From CAYJBH01 sp964368625 (GTDB lineage: Bacteria; Bacillota; Clostridia; Oscillospirales; Ruminococcaceae): 64,000 bases of DNA. Shown here piece by piece: positions 8,625 to 17,100 of the stretch (the stretch's first letter is position 1; the number at the start of each line of letters is the position of its first letter). The stretch covers positions 1 through 64,000 of the forward strand of contig CAYJBH010000002.1 in assembly GCA_964368625.1 (NCBI GenBank), given 5' to 3'. The translations under genes and the position numbers were made by a program. A model generated the notes under the pieces. That model was not told the DNA's origin. It did not search any database and was given only the letters and a program-made list of their open reading frames with translations.

Positions 8625-10500
8625 AGGGTTTATTAAATTTTTGAGAAGAAACAGAAAGCTGGTACTTCTCACTTTTGATGTATTTGCAGTAACATTTTCA
8701 TATCTTGTAACCTGGGCATTAATTGCCGGGTATACTGATATGATGTCCTATTTAAGCATATTAATTTCAAGCTGTTTTCTATTTGTAGGATGTTATGCAA
8801 TTATATATAACTTTATGGGTATGTATGATAGCCTTTGGCGATATGCAGAAATTGTTGAGTTTTTTAGATGTTGTCTTGCCTCGGTTATGTCGGTAATAAT
8901 ATTTATTGTTATCACGCTAATGATGTATGATGAGCGTCGAATTCCTATGTCGGTATATGTTACCTCCGCTATGTTTGCAACTGCCCTTACATTGTATGCA
9001 AGGCTAACATATAGAATGTATCGTAACACCAGAATAAAACGACAGGCAAATAATGTTTTGCGTAGAGTTCTTTTAATCGGTACCGGAGATGTAGCCTCAT
9101 CAATTATTCATGAGTTAAATAAAAACCCCGACAAAGACATTAATATTATCTGTGCGGTTGACATTTCGACTTCACGTAAGGGACGCTCTATCATGGGGGT
9201 AGAAATTCTCGGAACAATCGATGATATTCCCGAACTAGTTGAGCGATGTGAGATTGAAACCATTTTATATGCTATGCCACATCTTTCGGAGGAGCATAAA
9301 CGCGAGATAATGTCGGTATGTACTAAAACAAACTGTAATCTACGCATGGTTCCGGATCTTGGAAAAATAATATCAGATGATGAAAGCACTATTTTGTCTC
9401 GTATTCGCGATGTTAAGGTAGAGGACCTTCTTGGTCGTGATGAGGTGGAGTTGTTAACCGACAATGAGTTAATCAAGGATCGTGTTGTTATGGTTACCGG
9501 TGGTGGCGGTACTATAGGTAGTGAGCTTTGTAGACAGATTGCGTCATGTAACCCTTCTTTGCTGGTTATTGTGGATATTTATGAAAATAATGCCTATTCT
9601 ATAGAGCAGGAGCTTATTCGCAGATACGGTAATGAACTAAATCTACACACCCAGATAGCCTCGGTTAGAGATAAGCATAAGATTGATACACTTTTTGAAC
9701 AATATAAACCCTCAATAGTTTTTCATGCCGCAGCACACAAGCATGTTCCTCTTATGGAAACTGCGCCTGAAGAGGCAATTAAGAATAATGTTGTTGGTAC
9801 CTTTAACGTTGCACAGGCAGCAGATGCACATGGCACCAGAAGGTTTGTTTTAATCTCAAGTGATAAAGCTGTTAATCCAACTAATGTCATGGGTGCGAGT
9901 AAAAGAATGTGTGAGATGATAGTGCAATATTTCTCCACAAAAAGCAGAACAAAGTTTGTTGCCGTTAGGTTTGGAAATGTTCTTGGTTCAAACGGCTCAG
10001 TTTTACCACTCTTTAAAGAGCAGATCGCCTCAGGCGGACCGGTTACGGTAACTACCCCAGATATAGTTAGATATTTTATGACTATTCCTGAGGCTGTTAG
10101 GTTGGTGCTTATAGCATCCACTATGGGGGATGGCGGTGAGATATTTGTTCTCGATATGGGAAAACCGGTTAAAATATTAGAGCTAGCCGAAAATCTAATA
10201 AAGTTATCAGGTTTTATACCATACCGCGATATACAGATAACTTTTACCGGATTACGACCGGGAGAAAAACTTTTTGAAGAGCTATTACAGGACGAAGAAG
10301 GCGTAAGAAAGACCACTAATAAAAAGATTTTTATCGGCACACCGATTAGGATGGATGAGATATCATTCCTAACCGGCCTTAACAGGTTAAAAGAATATGC
10401 TAATCAGTATCAACGCAGTGATATGATACAGTTGTTATGTGAAATGGTTCCCACTTATAATCCGTATGAGTATATTTTACCGGAGGATTCTCAGGGCTGA
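8617..10500 (+). CDS. Membrane-bound UDP-sugar 4,6-dehydratase (CapD/PglF-like)
   Basis: A 627-residue enzyme with four N-terminal membrane helices (within about 15-135), a first nucleotide-binding fold (LLIGTGDVASSI near 150) and a C-terminal SDR dehydratase domain (GGGGTIGSELCRQI near 290, SSDKAVNPTNVMGASK near 415). The family removes water from UDP-GlcNAc to give the 4-keto-6-deoxy sugar used for diNAcBac, QuiNAc or similar first sugars. GTG at 8611 is a possible earlier start, but ATG 8617 overlapping the upstream stop is preferred. It is followed with 1-nt overlap by the initiating phosphosugar transferase, so the two likely make and load the first sugar. An aminotransferase for diNAcBac is not seen here. 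Confidence 0.9.
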   Translation: MSKGFIKFLRRNRKLVLLTFDVFAVTFSYLVTWALIAGYTDMMSYLSILISSCFLFVGCYAIIYNFMGMYDSLWRYAEIVEFFRCCLASVMSVIIFIVITLMMYDERRIPMSVYVTSAMFATALTLYARLTYRMYRNTRIKRQANNVLRRVLLIGTGDVASSIIHELNKNPDKDINIICAVDISTSRKGRSIMGVEILGTIDDIPELVERCEIETILYAMPHLSEEHKREIMSVCTKTNCNLRMVPDLGKIISDDESTILSRIRDVKVEDLLGRDEVELLTDNELIKDRVVMVTGGGGTIGSELCRQIASCNPSLLVIVDIYENNAYSIEQELIRRYGNELNLHTQIASVRDKHKIDTLFEQYKPSIVFHAAAHKHVPLMETAPEEAIKNNVVGTFNVAQAADAHGTRRFVLISSDKAVNPTNVMGASKRMCEMIVQYFSTKSRTKFVAVRFGNVLGSNGSVLPLFKEQIASGGPVTVTTPDIVRYFMTIPEAVRLVLIASTMGDGGEIFVLDMGKPVKILELAENLIKLSGFIPYRDIQITFTGLRPGEKLFEELLQDEEGVRKTTNKKIFIGTPIRMDEISFLTGLNRLKEYANQYQRSDMIQLLCEMVPTYNPYEYILPEDSQG

Positions 10501-11096
10501 TGTATAAAAAATACCTTAAGCGCCTTTTCGATGTGGCGGCATGTGGTTTTGCCGTTATAATTCTGTTACCTGTTTTTGCAATCATTGCCATCTGTGTTAA
10601 GATTAATTCTAAAGGTCCGGTTTTATTTTTTCAAAAAAGAGTTGGAAAAGACAAAGTTCATTTCAACATCGCAAAGTTTCGAACAATGTACAGTGATACA
10701 CCTAAAGATGTTCCAACTCACCTACTAAAAGACCCTGATAAGATGATAACTTTTACCGGAAAAATTCTTAGAAAAACAAGCCTCGATGAATTGCCACAGC
10801 TTTTTAATATTTTAGGTGGCAATATGTCAATAGTGGGTCCAAGACCTGCGCTTTATAATCAGTATGACCTTATTGAGGAGCGAGACAAATATAAGGTTAA
10901 TGAGCTTGTTCCGGGCTTAACCGGATGGGCACAGGTTAACGGCAGAGATGAACTACCTATCTCTGTTAAGGCCAAGCTAGATGGCTACTATTCTCTAAAT
11001 ATAAATTTTATTATGGATCTTAAAATAATATTTAAAACAGTGTTTGGTGTGTTTACCGCTAAGGGGATAAGCGAGGGATATCGCGGTGAAGATTGA
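10500..11096 (+). CDS. Initiating polyprenyl-phosphate sugar phosphotransferase (PglC/WbaP catalytic type)
   Basis: A 198-residue protein with one N-terminal membrane-inserted helix (about 13-33) and the catalytic core of the bacterial sugar transferase family: FQKRVGKDKVHFNIAKFRTM, then the DELPQLFNILGGNMSIVGPR signature near 98-117. The short form resembles PglC, which moves phospho-sugar from a UDP-sugar to undecaprenyl phosphate and so begins glycan assembly at the inner face. It overlaps the dehydratase stop by one base, suggesting that the dehydratase product feeds this step. Being the last clear glycan gene, it marks the right edge of the polysaccharide locus. Confidence 0.93.
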   Translation: MYKKYLKRLFDVAACGFAVIILLPVFAIIAICVKINSKGPVLFFQKRVGKDKVHFNIAKFRTMYSDTPKDVPTHLLKDPDKMITFTGKILRKTSLDELPQLFNILGGNMSIVGPRPALYNQYDLIEERDKYKVNELVPGLTGWAQVNGRDELPISVKAKLDGYYSLNINFIMDLKIIFKTVFGVFTAKGISEGYRGED

Positions 11097-11676
11097 TAAC
11101 GTTAACAACTTGTCACTTTATTTTTTAGGCTTTTTCTTAGGTTTGATTCCGATTACAAATATACTAACCATACTTCTGATTAATATCATTTCAGCCGAAC
11201 CAACAAGTAACATTAATTTTGATCACTCGGTAATAATTGGCTTTATTACTATATGTATGCTACCGGCGATAATAGAGGAAATTATTTTCAGAGGATTACT
11301 CCAAACAATATTAATGCGGGCAGGGGTTGGAGTTGCATTAGCCGGAACATCGTTGCTTTTCACCTTGCTACATATAGGAAACCTTACCGGAATTCCGGCA
11401 ATATTTGTTCTTTCCTTTTTCCTTTCTATTGCTAAATTTATGTTTGGTAGCGTTTATTATACTATTGTTTTGCATTTAATTAACAACTGTTTTGCATACT
11501 CTATTTTTTTACTTAATTACTATTATAGTCCTAACACCGCATTTGTATTAACCATAACCCTTTATATTTTATTTTCAATTGTTTCAGCAGTTATTCTTAT
11601 TATAGGGAGAAAGCAATGGCCGACCGGGATAAAACTTTTATGGAAAAGGCGCTTAATCATGCTCGCAAGGCAGTAA
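11086..11676 (+). CDS. CPBP family intramembrane glutamic protease-like protein
   Basis: A 196-residue polytopic membrane protein with about six hydrophobic segments. The CPBP/Abi signature is clear: IIEEIIFRG near 60-68 (motif EExxxR), FTLLHIG near 92-98 and HLINNCF near 130. Family members include Rce1-like proteases and bacteriocin self-immunity proteins; the substrate here is unknown. The start is GTG at 11086 inside the previous gene. Its last 61 nt overlap tadA in another frame. It may serve in envelope processing together with the ICMT-like membrane protein at 12810, but that link is speculative. Confidence 0.85.
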   Translation: MKIDNVNNLSLYFLGFFLGLIPITNILTILLINIISAEPTSNINFDHSVIIGFITICMLPAIIEEIIFRGLLQTILMRAGVGVALAGTSLLFTLLHIGNLTGIPAIFVLSFFLSIAKFMFGSVYYTIVLHLINNCFAYSIFLLNYYYSPNTAFVLTITLYILFSIVSAVILIIGRKQWPTGIKLLWKRRLIMLARQ

Positions 11677-12092
11677 AAAAGGGGGAGGTTCCGGTTGCTG
11701 CATTGTTGGTTTTAGATAACAAAATAATTGCAAAAGGCTATAATAAAAGAGAAGGCAAAAATAATGCACTCGCTCATGCAGAGGTAATAGCAATAGAGAA
11801 GGGGTGTAAAAAACTAAAAAGTTGGCGGCTTTCCGATTGTGAGCTATATGTAACACTTGAACCTTGTCCAATGTGCTACGGCGCCATAGTTAACTCCAGG
11901 ATAAAACGACTTGTTTTTGGAGCGTTCGACCCAAAGGCAGGCGTGTGTGGCTCTATATGCAATTTACCTGAAGTTCCGTTTAATCATATGCCGCAGATTG
12001 TTGGTGGAGTTATGGCCGAGGAATGTGGAAACATATTAACAAAGTTTTTTCGTAAACTTCGTAAAAAAAGAAAGGGTTCAAAGAGTGCCTAA
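11616..12092 (+). CDS. tadA: tRNA-specific adenosine deaminase TadA
   Basis: A 158-residue zinc deaminase that converts A34 to inosine in tRNA-Arg(ACG). HAEVIA supplies the zinc ligand His and catalytic Glu, and EPCPMCYGAI provides the PCxxC zinc ligands. Length is normal and the C-terminus is basic, suited to tRNA binding. AGGGAGA at 11605-11611 lies ahead of ATG 11616, so the 61-nt overlap with the CPBP gene appears real rather than an annotation artefact. The downstream SDR starts within its last codons. Confidence 0.95.
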   Translation: MADRDKTFMEKALNHARKAVKKGEVPVAALLVLDNKIIAKGYNKREGKNNALAHAEVIAIEKGCKKLKSWRLSDCELYVTLEPCPMCYGAIVNSRIKRLVFGAFDPKAGVCGSICNLPEVPFNHMPQIVGGVMAEECGNILTKFFRKLRKKRKGSKSA

Positions 12093-12798
12093 AACCTTGT
12101 TGATTACCGGAGGTAGCTCCGGTATTGGTCTTGCCTGTGTAACGTATTTTTTACAAAATGGATGGAATGTTTTTTCTTCCTACCACAGTAATCAATTATC
12201 TGTTAAAGAATTAGCTAAAAGCTACAGTAACTTTGATTTTATGCAGCTTAACTGCTCTAACAGCAAAATGATTCAAGAGTTTACTAACCGCTGTATAAAT
12301 AGATTTGGAGGAATAGATGCTGCTGTATCCTCCGCAGGAATTACAGCAGTTAATCAGATACAGGATATTTCTGATGAAGAATTAAAATATGTTTTTGAAA
12401 CTAATTTTTATGGAACATTTTATCTTTTTAGAGAGGTTGCTAAGCATTTTATACCAAAAAAACAAGGCAAACTAGTAGCCATATCATCGATTAACGCAGA
12501 AATGGGTGGAAGTTGTGAAACTCACTATTCTTCATCTAAGGCTGCAATTAACGGTCTCGTTGCATCATTATCACAGGAATTAATTACTTCCGGCATAACT
12601 GTTAATGCTATTTCTCCGGGAATTGTTGACACTTCAATGAATGATGGATATAATAAAGATGACTTGATTGCTCATACGCCTCTTGGGAGGCTTTGCGAAC
12701 CTACTGAGATTGCCTCAACAACGTATTTTTTGTGTAATGACGGTTCAAGATTTGTAACCGGTCAGGTTATTGTTCAGGATGGTGCTGTAAATTTTTAA
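12085..12798 (+). CDS. Short-chain dehydrogenase/reductase (FabG-like)
   Basis: A 237-residue classical SDR. GGSSGIG near residue 8-14 is the NAD(P)-binding turn, AISSIN carries the catalytic Ser, and YSSSK supplies the Tyr and Lys. The C-terminal VTGQVIVQDGA is typical of FabG-type 3-oxoacyl-ACP reductases, but the substrate cannot be deduced, and no other fatty-acid genes are nearby. The start is GTG at 12085, preceded by AAAGGG at 12071-12076 and overlapping the tadA stop by 8 nt. The product is cytosolic. Confidence 0.88.
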   Translation: MPKTLLITGGSSGIGLACVTYFLQNGWNVFSSYHSNQLSVKELAKSYSNFDFMQLNCSNSKMIQEFTNRCINRFGGIDAAVSSAGITAVNQIQDISDEELKYVFETNFYGTFYLFREVAKHFIPKKQGKLVAISSINAEMGGSCETHYSSSKAAINGLVASLSQELITSGITVNAISPGIVDTSMNDGYNKDDLIAHTPLGRLCEPTEIASTTYFLCNDGSRFVTGQVIVQDGAVNF

Positions 12799-12809
12799 GG
12801 AGATTGTAG

Positions 12810-13850
12810 ATGTTATCTGAAATAATTTGGTCAATTAATCCAATTAATTGGAATGTTAGCTCTGTCTCAGAAGCATTTCAACCCGAACTAATATTATTGT
12901 TGTTTTTAGTTTTTACAGTTATGCTTATTGATCTAGCTAATATTAAATTTAGCTTCATAACTCCTTACTTTGCATCCTCAATTGTTGTAGCTGCCTTTTT
13001 TATTATTCGTTATAACGGTTCAGGTATTCTTGCTTATATTCTTCCGCTTATATATATTGCTTTTACCCTAGTTAAAGATAGGGCTGTTTTTTTAGAGAAT
13101 AAGATGTATGAACTACCTTCAAAATCAAGAAGAGAGCGCAGAAAATTAGAAAATGACGATCAGCCACCAATTGTTGTACGTATTGTTATGTTATTTATTT
13201 ATTCTTGCTGGGTTGTTTTAACCGTTTTACCGTTTAACTATCTGCTGTTAGCGTTAGAACAATTTGAAAGCTATCCAAACCTTATAATTACATATTTGGG
13301 TATAGTCTTAATGATATATGCAATTATATCTCTCGTCGGCTGTATGACACAGATTAGCAAGCAGAATGAAGCTGATGAAGAAGCTGATAATAAAGCGGGC
13401 TATATTTCTACAGGTAAATTTAAAAATACACAAAGTCCTGTTCAATTTTACCAGATGTTTTTCTTTTTTTCGGTGGTAGTTTGCGGTATAGTTTTCTATT
13501 TTGGCATAATTCAATGGTTTATGGTTTTACTCGGATATCTTATTACCAGAAAAATCATGCTAAACAAAGCAGAAAGCCTTGAAGAACATAGAAGATCGCT
13601 TCTTGAAGGGGATACTGCATATAAAAGATACAACTTTAAAACAGCCATATTCAATCCTTTTTTTCCTAAAACTACCCTGTTAAAAAGTAAAGCCCAACAG
13701 AAACCAATATCAAAAACTACAAGTGCTGACGAAAGTTCCGAGGAAGAAAAGGAAGAGAAGGACGGAAAGAAAAAGCGTCCTGAAAAGAAAGAACGCCCAA
13801 AAAAAGAGCGCCCAAAAAAGGAAAAGAAGGAGAAAAAGAAAGAAGAGTAA
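12810..13850 (+). CDS. Polytopic membrane protein, possibly a degenerate ICMT/DUF1295-like protein, with a Lys/Glu-rich tail
   Basis: A 346-residue protein not recognised with confidence. It has about six membrane segments, a basic loop near residue 105-112 (SRRERRKLE), and a tail of about 55 residues made almost only of Lys, Glu, Arg and Pro. The part around 195-290 (GYISTGKFKNTQSPVQFYQ, then ESLEEHRRSLLEG and AYKRYNFKT) resembles the C-terminal half of isoprenylcysteine methyltransferase or DUF1295 reductase-like proteins: Gly-Tyr, two helices, then an E-rich L-x-x-x-x-x-Y-x-x-Y block. The usual R-H-P is replaced by T-Q-S-P, so catalysis may be lost. AAGGAG at 12798-12803 sets the start. 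It is the last gene before the tig promoter. Confidence 0.45.
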   Translation: MLSEIIWSINPINWNVSSVSEAFQPELILLLFLVFTVMLIDLANIKFSFITPYFASSIVVAAFFIIRYNGSGILAYILPLIYIAFTLVKDRAVFLENKMYELPSKSRRERRKLENDDQPPIVVRIVMLFIYSCWVVLTVLPFNYLLLALEQFESYPNLIITYLGIVLMIYAIISLVGCMTQISKQNEADEEADNKAGYISTGKFKNTQSPVQFYQMFFFFSVVVCGIVFYFGIIQWFMVLLGYLITRKIMLNKAESLEEHRRSLLEGDTAYKRYNFKTAIFNPFFPKTTLLKSKAQQKPISKTTSADESSEEEKEEKDGKKKRPEKKERPKKERPKKEKKEKKKEE

Positions 13851-13879
13851 TACTTAAACAATATATTTATTAGTTTTGC

Positions 13880-13908
13880 TTGAATTTGAATTATAACTGT
13901 GATATAAT
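13880..13908 (+). promoter_or_regulatory. Sigma-A-type promoter of tig-clpP
   Basis: TTGAAT at 13880-13885, a 17-nt spacer, then TATAAT at 13903-13908 with an extended -10 (TGA directly upstream). It stands about 50 nt ahead of the tig start and follows the end of an unrelated membrane protein gene. Confidence 0.75.
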
Positions 13909-13955
13909 AAAGTTCGTATATTAATTTATAAATAAAGATTATTGGAGACTGTTAA

Positions 13956-15296
13956 ATGGAAGTACTAAAACATCAAAAAGGCGAAAATTCAACCTATGAA
14001 ATTAGCGGGAAAATTAATGCGGAGGTTTTTAATGCCGCTGTTTCCGACGTATTTAAACGAAATGCAAAGCAGTTTAATGTTCCGGGTTTCAGAAAAGGTA
14101 AAGCACCAAGGCATCTAATTGAGAAGATGTATGGCCAGGATGTATTCTATAGCGATGCAATAAATAATATTTTTCCAGCAGAATACGAAGCTGTGGTTGA
14201 TGAGCTTGGAATAGAGCCAGTTGATCGTCCTTCAGTTGATATTGAAAATGTAGATACTACAGACGGCGTGGTACTTAATATTACCGTTATAGTTAAGCCT
14301 GAGATTACAGTTGGTAAATATAAAGGATTATCAGCAGAAAAAACTGACAATACTGTTACCGACAAGGAAATTGATGAGCGTATTGAGGATATGCAAAAAA
14401 GAAACTCAAGACTTATAACCCGTGAGGGCAAGGCTGAGGACGGCGACAGCACTAATATTAATTTTGAAGGCTTTGTTGATGACGTACCTTTTGAAGGCGG
14501 AAAAGGTGAGGATTTCAACCTAGTTCTAGGTAGCGGGCAGTTTATCCCTGGCTTTGAAGAGCAAATTGTTGGACACTCTGCCGGAGACGAATTTGATGTA
14601 ACCGTAACATTCCCTGAACAGTATCATTCCGACGAATTAGCCGGTAAAGAATCTGTATTTAAGGTTAAGCTTAATGAAGTTAAATTTAACGAACTTCCTG
14701 AGTTGGATGACGAGTTTGTTAAAGATGTATCAGAATTTGATACCCTAGATGCATTACGCGATAGCATTAAAACTGAAATTGCCGAGCGTAAAGAAAGAGA
14801 AGGGGAGACTGCTTTTGAGGATGCTCTAATTGGTCAAATTATTGATACAATTGAAGGCGATATTCCATCAGTAATGTTTGAAAATCGTATAAGCGATATG
14901 GTTCATGATTTTGAGCGACGTCTGCAGGGACAGGGATTAAATCTCGACACCTATATGAAATATGTTGGTCAGGATAATGACAGCTTCCGTAAAGGGTTTG
15001 AAGAAGAGGCAACAAGGCAGGTAAAAACTCGTCTTGCACTAGAAAAAATTGCTGAGGCAGAAGCTATTGAGGCTACAGAAGAAGATATTCAAAAGGAAAT
15101 CGAGCGTATTGCAGAAGCATATAAAATGGAGGCAGATAAGGTACGTGAAATCATTCCAATGAATGATGTAAAGAAGGACCTTGCTCTTAATAAAGCTCTC
15201 GACCTTGTTAAAGAATCTGCAAAGGTTACAGCAAAAAAAGCGAAGAAGCCGGCAGCTAAGAAAAAAGCAGTAAAAAAAGAGGAAGATAATGAGTAA
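13956..15296 (+). CDS. tig: Trigger factor
   Basis: A 446-residue ribosome-bound chaperone and peptidyl-prolyl isomerase. The N-terminal ribosome-docking loop is seen as VPGFRKGKAPRHLIE (about 43-57). The FKBP-type domain covers about 160-245 (GDSTNINFEGFVDD, then GSGQFIPGFEEQIVG). The C-terminal helical chaperone domain follows, ending in a Lys/Ala-rich tail. Its own promoter and GGAGA at 13944-13948 lie upstream, and clpP begins 8 nt before its stop. The tig-clpP-clpX order is the classic bacterial one. Confidence 0.97.
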   Translation: MEVLKHQKGENSTYEISGKINAEVFNAAVSDVFKRNAKQFNVPGFRKGKAPRHLIEKMYGQDVFYSDAINNIFPAEYEAVVDELGIEPVDRPSVDIENVDTTDGVVLNITVIVKPEITVGKYKGLSAEKTDNTVTDKEIDERIEDMQKRNSRLITREGKAEDGDSTNINFEGFVDDVPFEGGKGEDFNLVLGSGQFIPGFEEQIVGHSAGDEFDVTVTFPEQYHSDELAGKESVFKVKLNEVKFNELPELDDEFVKDVSEFDTLDALRDSIKTEIAERKEREGETAFEDALIGQIIDTIEGDIPSVMFENRISDMVHDFERRLQGQGLNLDTYMKYVGQDNDSFRKGFEEEATRQVKTRLALEKIAEAEAIEATEEDIQKEIERIAEAYKMEADKVREIIPMNDVKKDLALNKALDLVKESAKVTAKKAKKPAAKKKAVKKEEDNE

Positions 15297-15873
15297 TTTA
15301 GTCCCAATGGTTGTTGAACAAACAAGCCGTGGCGAGCGTAGTTATGATATTTTTTCGAGATTGCTTAACGACAGAATTATCATGTTATCCGATCAGGTAA
15401 ATGATGTAACGGCTAGCTTAATTGTAGCACAACTGTTGTATCTTGAAGGTCAGGATCCTGATAAAGATATAAGCTTTTATATTAACAGTCCCGGTGGTTC
15501 TGTTTCAGCCGGTTTTGCAATTTATGATACCATGAACTATATTAAATGTGATGTATCAACAATCTGTATTGGTATGGCTGCATCGATGGGAGCATTTTTG
15601 CTTTCAGCAGGCACTAAGGGTAAACGTCTTGCACTTCCACATAGTGAGATAATGATTCACCAGCCACTTGGTGGATTTCAGGGACAGGTTAGTGATATAA
15701 GAATTCACTCTGAAAGAATGTTGAAATCTAAAGATACCCTAAACAAGCTTTTGTCCGATATGACCGGCAAACCAATTGATATAGTTGAAAAAGATACTGA
15801 TAGAGACAATTTTATGACCGCTGAAGAAGCCTGTGAGTATGGAATTGTTGATAGAGTTATCACTAGGCGTTAA
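15289..15873 (+). CDS. clpP: ATP-dependent Clp protease proteolytic subunit ClpP
   Basis: A 194-residue serine protease that forms the tetradecameric barrel fed by ClpX or ClpC. The catalytic triad is visible: Ser in GMAASMGAF (about 97), His in MIHQPLGG (about 122) and Asp in KDTDRDNFM (about 171). The N-terminus LVPMVVEQTSRGERSYDI is the normal axial-loop region. Translation begins inside the tig 3' end, so it is probably coupled. A strong hairpin follows before clpX. Confidence 0.97.
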   Translation: MSNLVPMVVEQTSRGERSYDIFSRLLNDRIIMLSDQVNDVTASLIVAQLLYLEGQDPDKDISFYINSPGGSVSAGFAIYDTMNYIKCDVSTICIGMAASMGAFLLSAGTKGKRLALPHSEIMIHQPLGGFQGQVSDIRIHSERMLKSKDTLNKLLSDMTGKPIDIVEKDTDRDNFMTAEEACEYGIVDRVITRR

Positions 15874-15881
15874 ATTATATT

Positions 15882-15920
15882 TTTTATCGGGTTTATTGCT
15901 TTTCAATAAACCCGATAAAA
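15882..15920 (+). terminator. Perfect 17-bp hairpin between clpP and clpX
   Basis: Arms 15882-15898 and 15904-15920 are exact inverse complements with a 5-nt loop (CTTTT). The stem begins with four U and ends with four A, so no free U-tract follows on the + strand. It may be a partial terminator, a transcript-stabilising or processing stem, and would let clpX levels differ from clpP. The clpX Shine-Dalgarno lies 13 nt beyond it. Confidence 0.7.
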
Positions 15921-15944
15921 GCATTTAGAAGGCAGGAGAATGAT

Positions 15945-17099
15945 ATGGCCGCTCATAATAGCGATAGAAAAATAAGAAAATTTGAGTCATTAAAAATTTA
16001 TACACCTAAAGAGATAAAACAGCATCTTGATGAATATGTTATTGGTCAGGAAGATGCTAAAATTGCCTTATCTGTTGCGGTTTATAATCACTACAAGCGA
16101 ATTTTTTCCGGCTCGTTCGGGGATGTTGAGCTTCAAAAAAGTAATGTTTTACTTATTGGACCCTCCGGTGTTGGAAAAACAATGTTAGCATCAACACTGG
16201 CTAAAAAACTTGATGTACCGTTTGCACTAACCGATGCTACAACCCTAACCGAGGCCGGATACGTTGGTGAAGATGTTGAAAACATATTGTTAAAACTTAT
16301 TCAAAATGCTGATTATGATATTGAGAAAGCTGAGTATGGCATAATTTATATCGATGAGGTTGATAAGATAACGAGAAAAAGTGAAAATCCTTCTATTACC
16401 AGAGATGTTGGTGGTGAAGGGGTTCAACAAGCACTTTTAAAGATAATTGAGGGAACAATTGCAAATGTTCCACCACAAGGCGGAAGAAAGCATCCTCAGC
16501 AAGAGTTTATTCAGATAAACACTAAAAACATTCTGTTTATCTGCGGCGGCGCATTTGATGGTCTCGATAAAATTATTGCAAAAAGAACTGACAGCTATAC
16601 ATTAGGTTTCGGGAGTAATCTACAAAGTAAAGAAGACAAAGAAGGGGAGAAGGCTCTTAAAAAAGCTGAAGCTCATGATATAATTAAGTATGGGTTAATT
16701 CCTGAACTTGTTGGTAGGCTTCCGGTAATTTCAGTATTATCACAGCTAGATGAAGAGGCTATGGTTAGGATATTAAGTGAACCTAAAAACGCTTTATTAA
16801 AGCAATATAAGTTGATGTTTGGAATGGATAGGATTGATATAAATATAACTGATGATGCCTTAGTTGCGATTGCTAAAAAAGCTCTTAAGATGAAGAATGG
16901 TGCAAGAAGTTTACGCTCTGTTATGGAAAATCTATTATTAAAATGTATGTTCGATGCACCCAGTGAATTAGACATTACCGAGATATTAATTGATGTAGGC
17001 TCGGTAGAATTTGAAAGTCCTGTTATTAAGCATGTTTTAAATAAACGCAATCCAAGGCTAGCAACCGAGCAACCGGTACAGCAGGAAAATATAGTTTAA
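15945..17099 (+). CDS. clpX: Clp protease ATPase subunit ClpX, lacking the N-terminal zinc-binding domain
   Basis: A 384-residue AAA+ unfoldase that feeds substrates into ClpP. Walker A GPSGVGKTMLA (about 72), Walker B IIYIDEVDKI (about 132), sensor and pore features, and the ClpP-docking LGFGSNLQ (IGF-loop equivalent, about 220) are present. Standard ClpX starts with a C4 zinc-binding domain of about 50-60 residues; here the protein begins MAAHNSDRKIRKFESLKIY and reaches TPKEIKQHLDEYVIGQ within about 20 residues. GGCAGGAG at 15931-15938 ahead of ATG 15945, with a hairpin just upstream, leaves no room for a longer N-terminus. The missing domain normally dimerises and binds some substrates and adaptors. 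Confidence 0.95.
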   Translation: MAAHNSDRKIRKFESLKIYTPKEIKQHLDEYVIGQEDAKIALSVAVYNHYKRIFSGSFGDVELQKSNVLLIGPSGVGKTMLASTLAKKLDVPFALTDATTLTEAGYVGEDVENILLKLIQNADYDIEKAEYGIIYIDEVDKITRKSENPSITRDVGGEGVQQALLKIIEGTIANVPPQGGRKHPQQEFIQINTKNILFICGGAFDGLDKIIAKRTDSYTLGFGSNLQSKEDKEGEKALKKAEAHDIIKYGLIPELVGRLPVISVLSQLDEEAMVRILSEPKNALLKQYKLMFGMDRIDINITDDALVAIAKKALKMKNGARSLRSVMENLLLKCMFDAPSELDITEILIDVGSVEFESPVIKHVLNKRNPRLATEQPVQQENIV

Positions 17100-17100
17100 A

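Noticed and set aside
9723..10340. Long antisense open frame (about 205 codons) inside the 4,6-dehydratase gene
   Set aside because: It mirrors a well-conserved SDR domain on the other strand, has no ribosome binding site or recognisable domain, and is a codon-bias shadow.
13511..13861. Antisense frame rich in Phe and Ser at the end of the ICMT-like gene
   Set aside because: It is the complement of the Lys/Glu-rich tail; composition alone explains it.
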